From the NCBI RefSeq assembly GCF_003002025.1, contig NZ_PVZB01000029.1:1-64000 (forward strand): a stretch of 64,000 bases of DNA. The letters are read 5' to 3'. The position numbers and the translations under genes are program-made. The notes beneath the pieces are model-generated. The model was not told where the DNA came from and ran no database searches. It worked only from the letters and a program-made list of their open reading frames with translations. The stretch's first letter is position 1; each line of letters begins with the position of its first letter. This DNA comes from Paraburkholderia sp. BL25I1N1 (GTDB taxonomy: Bacteria; Pseudomonadota; Gammaproteobacteria; Burkholderiales; Burkholderiaceae). Shown here piece by piece: positions 52,815-62,004 of the stretch.

Positions 52815-53797
52815 GCCAGCACCTCGTCTTTAAAGATATCGCGCCGCAGTTCGGCGACGTCCGGATAGTCGCTCGACAGCGCGAACTCGACAGCCGCGTC
52901 GATTTCCGCGTTGTGGTTCGCTTCCATCTCCGTCAGTTGGGCCTCGGTCGCATGCTTCGCGGCGATCAGCCATGCCCGGAAGAGCGGCACCGGATCTTTT
53001 GCCACCCACGCCGCCTTTTCGTTCTGGTCCATATAGGCATCCGGGTCGCCAAATACGTGGCCGTGAAAGCGGAATGTATTGGCTTCGATCAACGTCGGAC
53101 CACCGCCTTCACGGGCTCTGTCGATCGCCTCGCGCGCCGCGCGATGCATCGCGATCGGATCGTTACCGTCGACGGTGATGCCCGGCATCTGATACGCCAC
53201 GGCGCGCTGCGCGATGTTCGGCACCGAGGTGCCGTACGCATATTTCGTGTGTTCCGCATAGCCGTTGTTCTGGCACACGAAAACAACTGGCAGTTTCCAG
53301 ACCGACGCCATATTCAGCGATTCGTGGAAAGCGCCGATGTTGGTGGCGCCGTCGCCAAAATAGGCGACTGCCACGCGTCGTTCGCCACGAATCTGCGCAG
53401 CCAGCGCGAGACCATTCGCAATAGGCATCGAGCTGCCGACAATGCCTGTGGTCACCATCACGCCGGAAGCCGGATGGGTAACGTGCATCGGCCCACCCTT
53501 GCCTTTGCAGGTGCCAGTGACGCGGCCACCCAGTTCCGCCCACAGCTCCTTGAGCGGCACGCCCTTGGCGATCATGTCATGCACGCCGCGATAGATCGTG
53601 CAGATGTAGTCCTCGTCGGTGAGACACACCGACACCGCCGATGGAATCGCCTCCTGCCCGCGCGGCGAGTAATACGGCATGACGAGCTTGCCGGATTTGA
53701 TAACTGCGCGAAACCGCTCGTCGTTCTGCTTGATTAGCGTCATGCGCCGATAGATATCGACCAGTGCTTCACTGCTGGGCGGCTGATGGACTTTCAT
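52811..53797 (-). CDS. 2-oxoacid dehydrogenase E1 component, alpha subunit
   Basis: 328 residues from the ATG at 53797 with CGAAGGAGACCTTCGC upstream. The thiamine diphosphate motif starts GDGATN (Gly148) and ends QNN (177-178). GTCKGKGGPMH and RFHGHVFGDPDAYM are typical of the acetoin/pyruvate group. The array has no E3 gene, so the housekeeping dihydrolipoamide dehydrogenase must serve it. The 2-oxo acid is unknown; pyruvate or a branched 2-oxo acid from the ring is possible. Confidence 0.9.
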   Translation of the reverse strand: MKVHQPPSSEALVDIYRRMTLIKQNDERFRAVIKSGKLVMPYYSPRGQEAIPSAVSVCLTDEDYICTIYRGVHDMIAKGVPLKELWAELGGRVTGTCKGKGGPMHVTHPASGVMVTTGIVGSSMPIANGLALAAQIRGERRVAVAYFGDGATNIGAFHESLNMASVWKLPVVFVCQNNGYAEHTKYAYGTSVPNIAQRAVAYQMPGITVDGNDPIAMHRAAREAIDRAREGGGPTLIEANTFRFHGHVFGDPDAYMDQNEKAAWVAKDPVPLFRAWLIAAKHATEAQLTEMEANHNAEIDAAVEFALSSDYPDVAELRRDIFKDEVLA

Positions 53798-53814
53798 GCG
53801 AAGGTCTCCTTCGA

Positions 53815-55521
53815 TCACCAGATCGTTTGTGCGCCGCTGGCGTGCAGCGCGGCGATGTAGCCGAAAACGAACGACGCGCCGATACTGCTGCCCGCGCCAG
53901 GATAACAACGGCCAACGACGGACGCAGTGCAGTTGCCCGTCGCATAGAGCCCGGGAATCAGCGAACCGTCTTCCTTGAGCACGCGAGCGTATTCATCGGT
54001 GACAAGCCCGCCTGCCGTACCAACATCACCCGGATACATACGCACTGCGTAAAAGGGCGCCTGCTCGATGGGTCCGAGGTTGGGATTCGGCTTGATCGTA
54101 GGGTCGCCGTGGCACCGATCGAAAGCACGTGAACCGCGCCCGTAGTCGCTGTCCACGCCCGATTTGCAAAAGCCGTTGAAGCGCGTCACGGTGTCCTGCA
54201 AGCCGGCGGTGTCGATACCACACTTCTGCGCCAGCTCGCTAATCGAGTCAGCCTTGATCATGTAGCCACTGTCCAGCCATTGCTGCGGGATCTGGCCTTG
54301 CATTGCCGTGCCCCAGGGGTAGTACTTGCGCTGCCGGCTGTCCATCACCACCCAGCTCGGTACAGCCTTACCGGTCTCCTTCTGACGCTGGTACATGCGT
54401 TGCCCGATCTCCATATAGGCACCGGCTTCGTCGCAAAAACGGCGGCCATCCTGGTCGACCATGATGGAGAACGGCAGCGACAGATCGAGGTGGTGCATGA
54501 ACGGCAGGGGCGAGCCGTCGGGGGCGCGCGCGCCTTCGGGCAGCGTTTCGTTGGGCCCAAGCGATGTCACGACCCACCAGGCCTCTTCCATGCAATCCAC
54601 CGCACCGCCAATCGCGACAGCGGCTTCGAGAACCTCGCCGGTGTCGCCCGGATTGGCGTTTGTCCACGCGCTCGATGACGGCTGCGGCTGATACTTACGG
54701 CGCATTTCAGCGTTGTGTGAAAACCCGCCAGTGTTCAACAGCACGCCTTCGCGAGCATGCACACGCATTTCACGTCCGCCGCGCATTGCAATCACACCGG
54801 CCACCCGCCCATTCTCTACGATGAGATCGCGCACGGGCGTTTCGGTCCAGATAGGAATGTTTTCACGCAGCGCTATTTGCAGCATGCGGCCCTGGATCGC
54901 CGCGCCGTTCGAAACCAGCTCTTTGCCCGTCAGCTTCTGATACAGCATGCGGCCCGCGAGCTGCATCGCTTTGCGCTTGCCACCCCATGTGCGCTTGAGC
55001 AGGAAAAGCTCTGGAAACTCGTTCGAATTGGCGGGAATCGACACGCCTTTGTACCGTGAAAGCTTCGGCGCCCATTCACCCAGTTCCTTAACGTCGAACA
55101 ACTTTGCGAGCAGTGAGCGGCCACGAGGCTCGCCACCAGGCAATGTGTCGTAATAGTCGGACCATCCGTCCGCATAGACGAACTGCATGCCTTGCTGTTC
55201 GAGGAATTCAGCCATCTTCGGGCCCGTGCGCAAATAGGCTTCCCGACGCGCCGGCGATGTTCCGGGCCCTTGATAGGTGACTGCCGCATCGAAGTATTGC
55301 CGCGCGCGCTCATACGAGTCACGCACGCCGTGACGCCGCATCACATGATTGTTCGGCAACCACCAGACACCGCCGGAATACCCCGTCGAGCCACCTACCT
55401 TTGACTGCTTTTCAATGATTAGCGCCTCTTTGCCCGCTGTCTTGCACGCGAGCGCGGCGCACATCGAACCGCCGCCGCTGCCGACAACGACGAAGTCATA
55501 GGTTGCATCCCAGTCACTCAT
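53815..55521 (-). CDS. FAD-dependent oxidoreductase, 3-ketosteroid dehydrogenase/fumarate reductase family
   Basis: 568 residues from the ATG at 55521 with GCAGGGGAATTGAGC upstream. FAD-binding segments are YDFVVVGSGGGSMCAALACK, EKQSKVGGSTGYSGGVWWLP and the C-terminal GLYATGNCTASVVGRCYPGA and GSSIGASFVFGYIAA. The overall form is that of the 3-ketosteroid Delta1- and Delta4-dehydrogenase group, which introduces a C=C next to a ring ketone. Its start is two bases after the Rieske stop, suggesting that oxygenation and desaturation act in sequence on the same ring. Confidence 0.87.
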   Translation of the reverse strand: MSDWDATYDFVVVGSGGGSMCAALACKTAGKEALIIEKQSKVGGSTGYSGGVWWLPNNHVMRRHGVRDSYERARQYFDAAVTYQGPGTSPARREAYLRTGPKMAEFLEQQGMQFVYADGWSDYYDTLPGGEPRGRSLLAKLFDVKELGEWAPKLSRYKGVSIPANSNEFPELFLLKRTWGGKRKAMQLAGRMLYQKLTGKELVSNGAAIQGRMLQIALRENIPIWTETPVRDLIVENGRVAGVIAMRGGREMRVHAREGVLLNTGGFSHNAEMRRKYQPQPSSSAWTNANPGDTGEVLEAAVAIGGAVDCMEEAWWVVTSLGPNETLPEGARAPDGSPLPFMHHLDLSLPFSIMVDQDGRRFCDEAGAYMEIGQRMYQRQKETGKAVPSWVVMDSRQRKYYPWGTAMQGQIPQQWLDSGYMIKADSISELAQKCGIDTAGLQDTVTRFNGFCKSGVDSDYGRGSRAFDRCHGDPTIKPNPNLGPIEQAPFYAVRMYPGDVGTAGGLVTDEYARVLKEDGSLIPGLYATGNCTASVVGRCYPGAGSSIGASFVFGYIAALHASGAQTIW

Positions 55522-55523
55522 GC

Positions 55524-56882
55524 TCAATTCCCCTGCGCGATGAATTCCCGCAGCGCGCGGTGGAAATTGGACACCGAGGTCTCCTGCAGCGGATTCGTGC
55601 GCGATCCTTTGAAGCCACGCGATTTCATCCCTTGCTGCACGTTCGTCATGTTCTGGAAGTCCTGCCACAGGATCAGACCGAAATTCTCCAGCGCGTTCTG
55701 CTTCCAGTCGTCGACCCCGTAGTAAAACTCTCGCTTGAGAGGCGGCTCAGCGCCCGGCGCGTAGCGAACCAGCGACCAGATGTCGTAAATGCAGGAATCG
55801 GGATTGTCGCCGTCGGGACGCGCACGATAGAACAGCGCACCGTCCGGGTAAGGCAGGAAAATAAGATTTGGGAACACGTGCCAGTCGGCGCCTGCTCGCC
55901 CCATCTGCTCGAAAGAGATGTCCGGCCAACCCGCACCTTCGGCGACGGCGGCCTCGCGCTGAAATTCCATGGCTTTCGCCAGAACTTCAAACTGGTTGCC
56001 GCTGGGCGCCATTTCGGTCAGCAGACGTTTGGACGCTTCGTAGTCACGCGCGGAATTGATGGCCTTCAGAGTGTCTTCCATCACCTTGAAGAAATTGACC
56101 AGCCCTTGCCGCACGTCTTCCGGCATCGGTTTGCCGGTACGCGAGGACGGGGCGCCAATGAAGCGCGTCGCTGTCGCATAGCCGAACATGCCGTGGCGCC
56201 CATAGGCGAAACTGCGGGTGACATCATCGCCGGCGACGTCGAGCAGTTGCGGGTGCGTTGCCGAGACGTGATAGCCCTCGTTGAACGCCTCTAGCGCGAC
56301 CTTCCAGTTGCACGGCAACCGGATCGACTTGTACCAGCGGTAACGCATTTTTTCGAACTCGAAGCAGTTCGTGATTTCCGGAACCGGCTCAAGGAATTTT
56401 GCAAGCGGCTCGGCGTTGGTATCCATGTTGATGAACACGAATCCCCCCCATGTATCCACCTGGACTTCCTGCAAGCGCAGATCGTCGTCGGCCATGTCCG
56501 GGCAGCCCTCCCAATCGCTGCGATCGAGCACGCGTGCGACGCTTCCGTCAAGGTTCCATTGCCACCCGTGATAGTTGCAATGAAACTTCGCCGCCTTGCC
56601 GCAGCCGTTCGTCAGACGCCGGCCGCGATGCTGACAGACGTTGTAATAGGCCTTGATCTGGTCGGCAGCAGTGCGCACCACGATGATCGACTCACCGATT
56701 ACGTCAAACGTGACGTAGTCGCCGACGCCCGGAATCTCTTCAAGCCGACAGGCCACCTGCCACACGCGCGGCCACAAATTTCGCGTCTCCTCGTCGAGGA
56801 ACTGCTTCGAGAGGTAGCTATCCTTGGGCACAAAATCGAGGCGGACAGCATGCTCAACCGAACTGGTACTCGTGTCACCCAT
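55524..56882 (-). CDS. Rieske non-heme iron oxygenase, alpha subunit
   Basis: 452 residues from the ATG at 56882, which has AAGGAGATATCG directly upstream; longer in-frame starts lack such a site. The Rieske cluster ligands are Cys83, His85, Cys102 and His105 (CQHRG and CNYHG). The mononuclear iron site has Asn201, His205 and His210 in EAFNEGYHVSATH. It hydroxylates or dihydroxylates a ring. No beta-subunit or dedicated reductase gene lies next to it, so it may be an alpha-only oxygenase using the cluster ferredoxin. It heads the long minus-strand operon. Confidence 0.9.
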   Translation of the reverse strand: MGDTSTSSVEHAVRLDFVPKDSYLSKQFLDEETRNLWPRVWQVACRLEEIPGVGDYVTFDVIGESIIVVRTAADQIKAYYNVCQHRGRRLTNGCGKAAKFHCNYHGWQWNLDGSVARVLDRSDWEGCPDMADDDLRLQEVQVDTWGGFVFINMDTNAEPLAKFLEPVPEITNCFEFEKMRYRWYKSIRLPCNWKVALEAFNEGYHVSATHPQLLDVAGDDVTRSFAYGRHGMFGYATATRFIGAPSSRTGKPMPEDVRQGLVNFFKVMEDTLKAINSARDYEASKRLLTEMAPSGNQFEVLAKAMEFQREAAVAEGAGWPDISFEQMGRAGADWHVFPNLIFLPYPDGALFYRARPDGDNPDSCIYDIWSLVRYAPGAEPPLKREFYYGVDDWKQNALENFGLILWQDFQNMTNVQQGMKSRGFKGSRTNPLQETSVSNFHRALREFIAQGN

Positions 56883-56986
56883 CGATATCTCCTTCATGGT
56901 GTCGCCGGCTTGCATGCCGATCCTGGATTCTTCGTTTCTGGCGCACCGGCCGATTGAGGCTTCAGCGCGCAGCGGTGGGTATATAT

Positions 56987-56997
56987 GAACGTCGTTC
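56987..56997 (-). promoter_or_regulatory. Perfect GAAC-N3-GTTC operator upstream of the Rieske operon
   Basis: GAACGTCGTTC is a perfect palindrome around a 3-base centre, 104 bases upstream of the Rieske start. On the minus strand it is followed by ATATATACC, a -10-like run. The outer GTTC box of the longer element is not convincing here. Confidence 0.55.
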
Positions 56998-57042
56998 AAA
57001 ATACTAGGCTGACGGGAAGAACATTGTCAATCCGGTCCAACG

Positions 57043-57972
<930 letters not shown>

Positions 57973-57974
57973 GG

Positions 57975-58724
57975 TCAAATCACCTTGGCTTCATTGCGAA
58001 GTTTTTCGATCAACGTCTCGACGTCGGACACCATGATTCCGCTCTTGCGCGGCGGCGGTTCAGTCACTTCGAGTACCGTCAGACGCGGCGTCACGTCCAC
58101 GCCGAGTGCTTCCGGCGTCAGCGTGTCGAGCGGCTTCTTCTTCGCTTTCATGATGTTGGGCAACGTCACATAGCGGGGACTGTTCAGGCGCAAATCCGTG
58201 GTGACGACTGCGGGCAGATCGAGAGCGACTCGCTCGAGCCCACCGTCGATTTCGCGTGTCACGGTCAGCACGCCGTCCGCGACTTCCGTTTTAAAGGCGA
58301 ATGTGGCTTGCGGCCAGCCAAGCAATCCGGCGAGTTTCTGACCGGTTTGGCCGGCGTCGTTGTCGATCGCCTGCTTGCCGAGCAGCACCAGTTGCGGCCC
58401 TTCGCGTTCAACGATTCCCGCCATCAGCTTCGCGACGGCGAGCGGCTGCAGATCCGTCGCCGTCTCTACCAGGATTGCCCGATCGGCGCCCATCGCCAGC
58501 GCTGTGCGCAAGACGTCTTGCGACTGCGAGGTGCCAGCGGAAATCACCACCACCTCGGTTGCGGCCCCAGTTTCCTTTAGCCGCACAGCCTCTTCCACCG
58601 CGATTTCATCGAACGGATTCATGGCCATTTTGACGTTGGCCAGATCCACGCCAGAACCGTCGGTTTTGACACGGGGCTTCACGTTGTAATCGATCACCCG
58701 CTTCACCGCGACAAGTATTTTCAA
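57975..58724 (-). CDS. etfB: Electron transfer flavoprotein, beta subunit
   Basis: 249 residues. The start is a TTG at 58724, because the sequence from it (MKILVAVKRVIDYNVKPRVK) is the canonical EtfB N-terminus, no ATG or GTG fits, and TGGAGCGTCAA provides a ribosome site. Further signatures are MNPFDEIAVEEAVRLKE, LVLLGKQAIDNDAGQTGQKLAGLLGW in segments and the AMP-binding region. The divergent region upstream carries the regional operator shared with the MDR gene. Confidence 0.93.
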   Translation of the reverse strand: MKILVAVKRVIDYNVKPRVKTDGSGVDLANVKMAMNPFDEIAVEEAVRLKETGAATEVVVISAGTSQSQDVLRTALAMGADRAILVETATDLQPLAVAKLMAGIVEREGPQLVLLGKQAIDNDAGQTGQKLAGLLGWPQATFAFKTEVADGVLTVTREIDGGLERVALDLPAVVTTDLRLNSPRYVTLPNIMKAKKKPLDTLTPEALGVDVTPRLTVLEVTEPPPRKSGIMVSDVETLIEKLRNEAKVI

Positions 58725-58746
58725 TTGACGCTCCAGACGCTTTTAT

Positions 58747-58769
58747 GAACAATGTTCTACATTCTGAAC
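58747..58769. promoter_or_regulatory. Full regional operator element between etfB and the MDR gene
   Basis: Read on the minus strand it is GTTC-N8-GAAC-N3-GTTC with no mismatch and the spacer AGAATGTA. It ends 23 bases upstream of the etfB start codon and lies 81 bases upstream of the divergent MDR start. It is almost identical to the element at 59960-59982. Confidence 0.68.
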
Positions 58770-58849
58770 CACATCTTTCGCTACTGTCAACGACAACGAA
58801 GGTCCATCGAGGCAATCCCAAGCCGTGATGGACGGCTATGGAGGCAACC

Positions 58850-59860
58850 ATGAAGCTTTATCGCTGCGCTCGGATTGAAGGCATTACGGGGCTGGAATTC
58901 TGCGAGGAACCGGACCTGCCGCCACCGGGGCCACATCAGGTGCTGATGAAAGTGAATGCCAGTTCGCTCAATTTTCGCGAACTGCTCTTTATGCGTGGCG
59001 CGCTCGGAGACTGGCTGCGGCCGAACTACATTCCCGTCTCTGACGGTGCGGGCACGGTCGTCGCCGTCGGCCCGGGCGTGCGCCGCGTGAAGCCCGGAGA
59101 TCGGGTTGCGGCGACCTTCTACGAGAATTGGGTTGGCGGTACGCTGCCGCACCATTCGGACACGCTGGGACGCGGCGCAATCGTCGAAGGCATGCTGCGC
59201 GACACGGTGCTGCTTGGCGAAGAAGAACTCGTTGCAATACCGGAGCACCTCTCGGACGAAGAAGCGGCAACGCTGCCATGCGCGGCCCTAACTGCCTGGA
59301 ACGCGCTGTGCGAGCATGGGCCGCTGCTGCCTGGGCAAACCGTGGTCGTCCAGGGAACCGGCGGCGTCTCGCTCTTTGCGCTGCAATTCGCCAAGCTTTT
59401 CGGCGCACGAGTCATCGCCACCTCGTCGAGCGACGCGAAGCTCGCACGGCTCGCGGAACTGGGCGCCGATGCGACCATCAATTACCGCAGCACGCCGCGC
59501 TGGGCGGATGCCGTGCTGGAACAGACAGACGGCGATGGCGCCGACCTCGTCGTCGAGGTTGGAGGCGCTGCGACCTTCGCCGAATCGGTCGCCGCCGCAC
59601 GGAAGGGAGGCCGCATCAGTGTGGTGGGAATGCTTACCGGCGCCCCCTCGCCCGGTGACGGTTTCTTCATGCGCGGCCTTGCTATCGCCCCGATTCATGT
59701 AGGATCCCGCCAGGATTTCGAGACCATGAACCGCGCAATCGATTTCCATCGGTTAAAACCCGTGATCGATTCAACGTTTGCCTTTGCCGATGTGCCCGAC
59801 GCTCTACGTCACCTGGAGAGCCAGCGCCACTTCGGCAAAATCGTGATTCAGCACGCCTAG
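58850..59860 (+). CDS. Medium-chain dehydrogenase/reductase, quinone oxidoreductase-like
   Basis: 336 residues from the ATG at 58850, with TGGAGGCAACC upstream; the ATG at 58838 lacks a site. The GroES-like N-terminal part (NFRELLFMRGALGDWLRPNY, VSDGAGTVVAVGPGVRRVKP) has no cysteine zinc ligands. The Rossmann part reads VVVQGTGGVSLFALQFAKLFGARVIA. Zinc-free MDR proteins reduce quinones or enones with NADPH. It stands alone between two copies of the regional operator. Confidence 0.87.
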   Translation: MKLYRCARIEGITGLEFCEEPDLPPPGPHQVLMKVNASSLNFRELLFMRGALGDWLRPNYIPVSDGAGTVVAVGPGVRRVKPGDRVAATFYENWVGGTLPHHSDTLGRGAIVEGMLRDTVLLGEEELVAIPEHLSDEEAATLPCAALTAWNALCEHGPLLPGQTVVVQGTGGVSLFALQFAKLFGARVIATSSSDAKLARLAELGADATINYRSTPRWADAVLEQTDGDGADLVVEVGGAATFAESVAAARKGGRISVVGMLTGAPSPGDGFFMRGLAIAPIHVGSRQDFETMNRAIDFHRLKPVIDSTFAFADVPDALRHLESQRHFGKIVIQHA

Positions 59861-59866
59861 CGCTTG

Positions 59867-59884
59867 CCGGTCGGATGCGACCGG
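59867..59884 (+). terminator. Hairpin just after the MDR gene
   Basis: CCGGTCG and CGACCGG form a perfect 7-base stem around GATG, six bases after the MDR stop codon. No T-tract follows, so it is at best a weak or Rho-assisted terminator. Confidence 0.3.
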
Positions 59885-59959
59885 ATCGCCATGCTCGTCT
59901 CGTGCGCGTCCGAGCCGGTTGCCCCCGCGTATACCCCATTTCGTGAACCGCCCCAAGTT

Positions 59960-59982
59960 GTTCATAATGTAGAACATCGTTC
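59960..59982 (+). promoter_or_regulatory. Full regional operator element upstream of an SDR gene
   Basis: GTTC-N8-GAAC-N3-GTTC with no mismatch. The spacer ATAATGTA contains a -10-like CATAAT overlapping the first box. It ends 81 bases upstream of the SDR start at 60064. This is the best match to the element on the plus strand. Confidence 0.68.
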
Positions 59983-60063
59983 GTATGTTCCAATTTGCCG
60001 TTGATCGATGTCGACGCAAATCCAGCCATCGGATCGGCGCTCGTTCCCGGGGAAGACGTGCCA

Positions 60064-60858
60064 ATGAAAATATTCTCTCTCGATGGTCAGGTTGCACTCG
60101 TCACCGGCGCGTCGCGTGGTCTGGGATTCGCGATGGCGAGCGCACTCGCGTCCGCGGGCGCGACCGTCGTGCTTGCCGCCCGCTCGCGCGACAGTCTGGA
60201 AACCGCCGCCGGGTCCATTCGCGGCACCGCTGGGGTCGGTAGCGAACAAGTCGACCTCGAGCCGTTCGATCTCACCGACCAGGCCGGCATCGCGGCTGCC
60301 GTACAGAACGTCCTCGCGCGTCACGGAAGGATAGACATACTGCTGAACAACGCCGGTATCTGCGAGTGGTCCGATTTTCTGCAGTCAACGCCGGCGATGT
60401 GGCAGCGCACGATGGACACCAATGTCACGGCGGCCTATCTCCTCGCGCAGCAGGTATCTCCGCCGATGATCGCGCACGGCCACGGGCGCATCATCAATGT
60501 CGGTTCGTACGTTTCGGTCCTTGGACGGGAAAAACTGCAGGCCTACGTGGCAAGCAAGCACGCAGTGGCCGGCCTCACCAAGTCGCTCGGCGCCGAACTG
60601 GGTCGCCACGGCATTCGCTGCAACGGCATCTGCCCAGGCTACTTCGTGACCGATATGGCCGAGCCCGTCACGTCGAATCCTCAAATGAAAGAAATCGTCC
60701 GTTCGCACATCTCCGTCGGACGGTGGGGACGCCCAGAAGAACTTGGCGGCGCGGCCGTATTCCTCGCGTCCGAAGCCAGTTCTTATATGAACGGCCAAAT
60801 GCTAATGGTCGACGGCGGTGTGTCGGAGATCCTCTGCTTCCCGATGTCAGTGATCTAG
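60064..60858 (+). CDS. SDR family oxidoreductase
   Basis: 264 residues from the ATG at 60064 with CGGGGAAGACGTGCC upstream. Motifs are LVTGASRGLGFAMASALASAG, LLNNAGICEWSDF, the catalytic YVASK in LQAYVASKHAVAGL, and a YMNGQMLMVDGGVS tail. It is first in a two-gene SDR run on the plus strand under the regional operator. It would oxidise or reduce a ring alcohol or ketone. Confidence 0.86.
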   Translation: MKIFSLDGQVALVTGASRGLGFAMASALASAGATVVLAARSRDSLETAAGSIRGTAGVGSEQVDLEPFDLTDQAGIAAAVQNVLARHGRIDILLNNAGICEWSDFLQSTPAMWQRTMDTNVTAAYLLAQQVSPPMIAHGHGRIINVGSYVSVLGREKLQAYVASKHAVAGLTKSLGAELGRHGIRCNGICPGYFVTDMAEPVTSNPQMKEIVRSHISVGRWGRPEELGGAAVFLASEASSYMNGQMLMVDGGVSEILCFPMSVI

Positions 60859-60932
60859 CCATTCCTTCGCGCGAAAGCCGCTTGCGAAGCCACGCAGCGG
60901 AACGCGCCATCCGCATTTCAGAGAGCGCGTAT

Positions 60933-61736
60933 ATGAATACAAAGACGTTGACTTCCCTCCTCAACCTTGACGGCAAAACCGCCCTCATTACCGGCGCCGC
61001 ACAGGGCATCGGCGAGGCGATTGCGAGACGTCTCGCCGAAGCCGGCGCTGCCGTCGTCATCTGCGATATCAACGGCAACCTTGCAGAAAAGACCGCGCAG
61101 TCGATCCGAGATACGGGCGCGCGGGCGTTGGCTGTCAAAGCCGACGTCGCCCACGTTGCAGACACTCAGATGGCGGTCGACATCGCACTAAATCAGTTCG
61201 GCACACTCGACATCCTCGTGAACAACGCCGCGCTGGTCGCCCCGCGCCCCGTCATGGAGATCGATGAACAGCTGTGGAATTCCGTGCTCGATATCGACCT
61301 CAAGGGCGTGTTCTTTCAGGCGCAAGCAGCGGCTCGCCAGATGATCGCCGCCGGACGTGGCGGCAAGATCATTAATATTTCTTCGGTCGATGCGGTGCTG
61401 CCGGTCGGCGGCCTGGTTCCCTACGATTCGGCGAAAGGCGGCGTCGCGATGATGACCAAGTCACTCGCAAAGGAACTCGGCAAATACGGCATAACCGTGA
61501 ATGCGGTCGCGCCGGGCGGCGTTGCCACTCCGGGCGCAAACGAAGCAGCGCCGGGGATCATGGCCGTGCTGGGCATAGCTCCCGAAGCCATTGCTGACAT
61601 TCCCGTTCGATCCACCCTTGGCCGTTACGCCGAACCCGACGACATCGCAAAGGTTGTCTACTTCCTTAGCACCGGTCTGGCTGATTACATGACTGGCGCG
61701 TTCGTCACCGTGGACGGCGGTTACCTGCTGATCTGA
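60933..61736 (+). CDS. SDR family oxidoreductase
   Basis: 267 residues from the ATG at 60933 with CAGAGAGCGCG upstream. Motifs are LITGAAQGIGEAIARRLAEAG, LVNNAALVAPRP in place of NNAG, YDSAK in PYDSAKGGVAMMTKSL, and YMTGAFVTVDGGYLLI. It is 75 bases after the preceding SDR gene and is only moderately similar to it, so the two probably act on different steps. Confidence 0.86.
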   Translation: MNTKTLTSLLNLDGKTALITGAAQGIGEAIARRLAEAGAAVVICDINGNLAEKTAQSIRDTGARALAVKADVAHVADTQMAVDIALNQFGTLDILVNNAALVAPRPVMEIDEQLWNSVLDIDLKGVFFQAQAAARQMIAAGRGGKIINISSVDAVLPVGGLVPYDSAKGGVAMMTKSLAKELGKYGITVNAVAPGGVATPGANEAAPGIMAVLGIAPEAIADIPVRSTLGRYAEPDDIAKVVYFLSTGLADYMTGAFVTVDGGYLLI

Positions 61737-61773
61737 TGGCCGGCGTGGCCCGCAGTAGTGAAACTACCGTCAT

Positions 61774-61824
61774 GAACGACGTTGACAACCCAAAAATGCG
61801 TGTTTATATTTACGAACAGTATTC
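61774..61824 (+). promoter_or_regulatory. Two regional operator-like elements upstream of the DUF1302 gene
   Basis: GAACGACGTTG (61774-61784) is one mismatch from GAAC-N3-GTTC. GTTT-N8-GAAC-N3-ATTC (61802-61824) is two mismatches from the extended pattern, with an A+T-rich spacer ATATTTAC. The pair lies 180 to 230 bases upstream of the DUF1302 start codon, leaving a leader of roughly 180 bases in which I see no further gene. Confidence 0.5.
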
Positions 61825-62004
61825 ACATATTTCGATTCAGGACAGTCGATAGGCATCCGGAAAACAGAGACGGCGCAGTTAGCTAAAGGCAGCGGTCAAC
61901 GGTGGACCTCACTCCATCGAAAGTTGAAAAAGAGCGGACGAAGTTCCGCAGGCTTAATCGGACATCTGAGTAGTAGGCCGAAAATTCAACGTAGAGGAGA
62001 CAAC

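Noticed and set aside
51774..52868. Plus-strand open frame of 364 codons
   Set aside because: It is antisense to the E1 beta gene, which has complete family signatures and overlaps its neighbour as expected in an operon.
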